5,691 bases of DNA. Source: Lachnospiraceae bacterium (GTDB lineage: Bacteria; Bacillota; Clostridia; Lachnospirales; Lachnospiraceae). The notes beneath the pieces were generated by a model. The model worked only from the letters and a program-made list of their open reading frames with translations. It searched no databases and was not told where the DNA came from. The DNA is taken from the NCBI GenBank assembly GCA_014804495.1, contig JAAUZS010000047.1, positions 1 through 5,691 on the forward strand, given 5' to 3'. Both the position numbers and the translations under genes were made by a program. Position 1 is the stretch's first letter. Every line of letters begins with the position of its first letter. This document shows, in pieces, positions 4,403 through 5,691 of this stretch.

Positions 4403-5691
4403 ATGGAACAGAATAATCAGAATAACCAGAATAATCAGAATAATCAGAATAACCAGAATAATCAGTATAACCAGGATAATCAGAATAACCAGTATAATCA
4501 GTATAATCCATATAATCAGAACAACCCATATAACCAGAACAACCCATATAATCAGAATAGTCAGTATAATCAAATCTATGTCCCTCAAATGGAGGAAAAG
4601 CCGCATAAAAATACAAAAGTTGTGGTGGCAGTTGTTTTAGCCTGCGTTGTTGTATTAGCGGCAATGGCTGTGGCGGGCGTGATGGTCGTAAGGGCGTATA
4701 ATTCGGATGAGCGGAAGTTTATGAAGGCGTTCATAAATCTGGCTGAGGAAATAAATGAGCGCAGACAGTTATGGGAAGCGGCAACCGGAGAGTCATTAGC
4801 GGACGGCGGCGGTTCCACGCAGACAGAGATGACTTTTAATCTGAGCAGCGATGAGTTTCCGATTACCATAGGCTTAGATATGTCTTTTTTAGAGGATAAA
4901 GACACTCGTAAGATTAAAAATGATTTAGTGTTAAGCGTTATGAACAATGATTTGATTGGATGCTCTGTTTATGGGGATAATAAAAGGATAATTTTTTCGG
5001 TTCCCGAAATATGGCGGCAGAATTTTGAGTTTTCACCGAGTCAGATAGACAGACAGTATAATGAATCTCTTTTTGCCGAAAAATTTGGTACCATAGATAC
5101 TGATGAGATTTCACTTGATTTCTTTTCAGAAGATGAAGATAATGTATCGTCGGACTTATTTAAAGAATGGATGGAATCAATATTGGAGTTTTCAGAAAAT
5201 ATGAAAAATTCTACTACGGGTTCTGTTGAGGGAATAAGCATAGAAAAACTGGATGGGACTGTCAATGTCAGCTTTCCGGAGAAAGACGATAAAGAGTATG
5301 AGTGCATGGAATATCGCATGGTTATATCAAAAGAGTGGATTGAAAGAACGCAAAACGATGGCAAAGTGACAGTGGATACAGCTGAAACGGAAGTGACCGT
5401 AACTGTCGCAAGTGATGCTATAGTGCTTATCGATATGGATAAAAATAACAGAATTATCAGGATTTCAACGGAAAAACCGGTTCAGTTTATGCTGGAAGCC
5501 GACGAATTTTCGGGAATCGCGGGATATTCTATAAGCGTTGGATTTTTAGGCGAAAAAAGAAGTATTGATGATATTTATGTTAACATGGATGTGGATTATT
5601 CACTTGATATGGGATGGTATTCTGACGAAAAGTTTTTGTTTCAATTTGATATGGAAGTCGGATATGATGAAAATGACACACGTGTCACAGT
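4403..5691 (+). CDS. Single-pass membrane protein with Asn/Gln-rich repeat tail (3' partial)
   Basis: The frame is open from the ATG at 4403 to the last base without a stop, giving 429 complete codons; the C-terminus lies outside the window. Residues 2-57 are low complexity: 27 Asn, 16 Gln, 7 Tyr and 3 Pro out of 56, with Gln or Pro at every third position. A basic stretch (KPHKNTK, 66-72) precedes one hydrophobic helix at about 73-96, so by the positive-inside rule the Q/N tail is cytoplasmic and the rest is outside. The outer part (97 onward) is acidic, rich in alternating beta-type segments, and has few Cys. It opens with a charged helix (DERKFMKAFINLAEEINERR). I recognise no catalytic motif and no named family with certainty; N-terminal Q/N-rich tails on single-pass proteins of this build occur in Lachnospiraceae. 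The role is unknown; envelope sensing, scaffolding or adhesion are guesses. Confidence 0.88.
   Translation, partial: MEQNNQNNQNNQNNQNNQNNQYNQDNQNNQYNQYNPYNQNNPYNQNNPYNQNSQYNQIYVPQMEEKPHKNTKVVVAVVLACVVVLAAMAVAGVMVVRAYNSDERKFMKAFINLAEEINERRQLWEAATGESLADGGGSTQTEMTFNLSSDEFPITIGLDMSFLEDKDTRKIKNDLVLSVMNNDLIGCSVYGDNKRIIFSVPEIWRQNFEFSPSQIDRQYNESLFAEKFGTIDTDEISLDFFSEDEDNVSSDLFKEWMESILEFSENMKNSTTGSVEGISIEKLDGTVNVSFPEKDDKEYECMEYRMVISKEWIERTQNDGKVTVDTAETEVTVTVASDAIVLIDMDKNNRIIRISTEKPVQFMLEADEFSGIAGYSISVGFLGEKRSIDDIYVNMDVDYSLDMGWYSDEKFLFQFDMEVGYDENDTRVT
4406..4573 (+). repeat. In-frame tandem repeat coding the Asn/Gln tail
   Basis: The first part is built of 9-nt units close to AATAATCAG or AATAACCAG (Asn-Asn-Gln). 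The later part has an 18-nt unit encoding Asn-Asn-Pro-Tyr-Asn-Gln, repeated at codons 40-45 and 46-51. Units differ mostly by T/C in the third codon position, with Tyr and Asp replacements. All unit lengths are multiples of three, so copy-number change by slippage would keep the frame. Confidence 0.85.

Noticed and set aside
4406..4573. Regularly spaced short repeats as a CRISPR array
   Set aside because: Units are 9-18 nt with no unique spacers and lie in frame within a coding sequence.
4325..4947. Minus-strand open frames opposite the Q/N repeat (4325-4606, 4401-4664) and the following region (4585-4947)
   Set aside because: They are antisense shadows. The Ile/Leu/Val or Asp/Tyr/Ser periodic translations come from the tandem repeat read backwards; they lack ribosome binding sites and conflict with the long plus-strand frame.
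5041..5364. Minus-strand open frame of 107 codons
   Set aside because: It is fully opposite the plus-strand frame that runs to the window end, has low-complexity Ser-rich translation and no ribosome binding site.

Overview
The window looks like chromosomal DNA of a Clostridia-class Firmicute, most likely Lachnospiraceae. The evidence is moderate-to-low GC, AGGAGG-type ribosome binding sites, AT-rich spacers, an ECF sigma/zf-HC2 anti-sigma pair, and Cys-anchored and single-pass surface proteins typical of that family. The organism is inferred from style only; no sequence here identifies a species.

Layout: (1) Positions 1-1242, plus strand, hold the 3' part of a probable lipoprotein. The reading frame is open from the first base, and the first codon is a Cys that fits a lipidation site. 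(2) Positions 1295-1786, plus strand, encode a 163-residue protein of unknown function with two C-terminal membrane helices, probably in the same transcript. (3) A short convergent spacer carries a 10-bp hairpin followed by a T-run on the minus strand. It is the likely terminator of the minus-strand operon. (4) Positions 3180 down to 1905, minus strand, hold a two-gene operon: an ECF sigma factor followed, with a 20-bp overlap, by its multi-pass membrane anti-sigma factor. (5) A divergent spacer of about 300 bp (3181-3483) carries candidate promoters in both directions. On the plus side it also holds a leader with two alternative pairings and a possible 20-codon upstream ORF. (6) Positions 3484-4170, plus strand, encode an ABC transporter ATPase with all motifs intact but no permease gene within the window. 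(7) A 232-bp spacer (4171-4402) holds nested inverted repeats, a good intrinsic terminator, short direct repeats and a sigma-A-like promoter. (8) From 4403 to the window end, plus strand, lies a long open frame with no stop. Its protein has an Asn/Gln/Tyr-rich three-residue-periodic N-terminus, a single transmembrane helix and a large acidic extracytoplasmic part.

How the parts may work together: the sigma/anti-sigma pair is a self-contained envelope-stress or signal-response switch, and a TGTAAC-type motif upstream of it suggests autoregulation. The ABC ATPase would need a permease from elsewhere. The lipoprotein/small membrane protein pair and the Q/N-rich membrane protein are envelope components of unknown role. 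I see no mobile-element genes, tRNA, rRNA or CRISPR array. The most unusual items are the prion-like N-terminal tail of the last gene, the structured 4228-4332 element before it, and the switch-like leader of the ABC gene.
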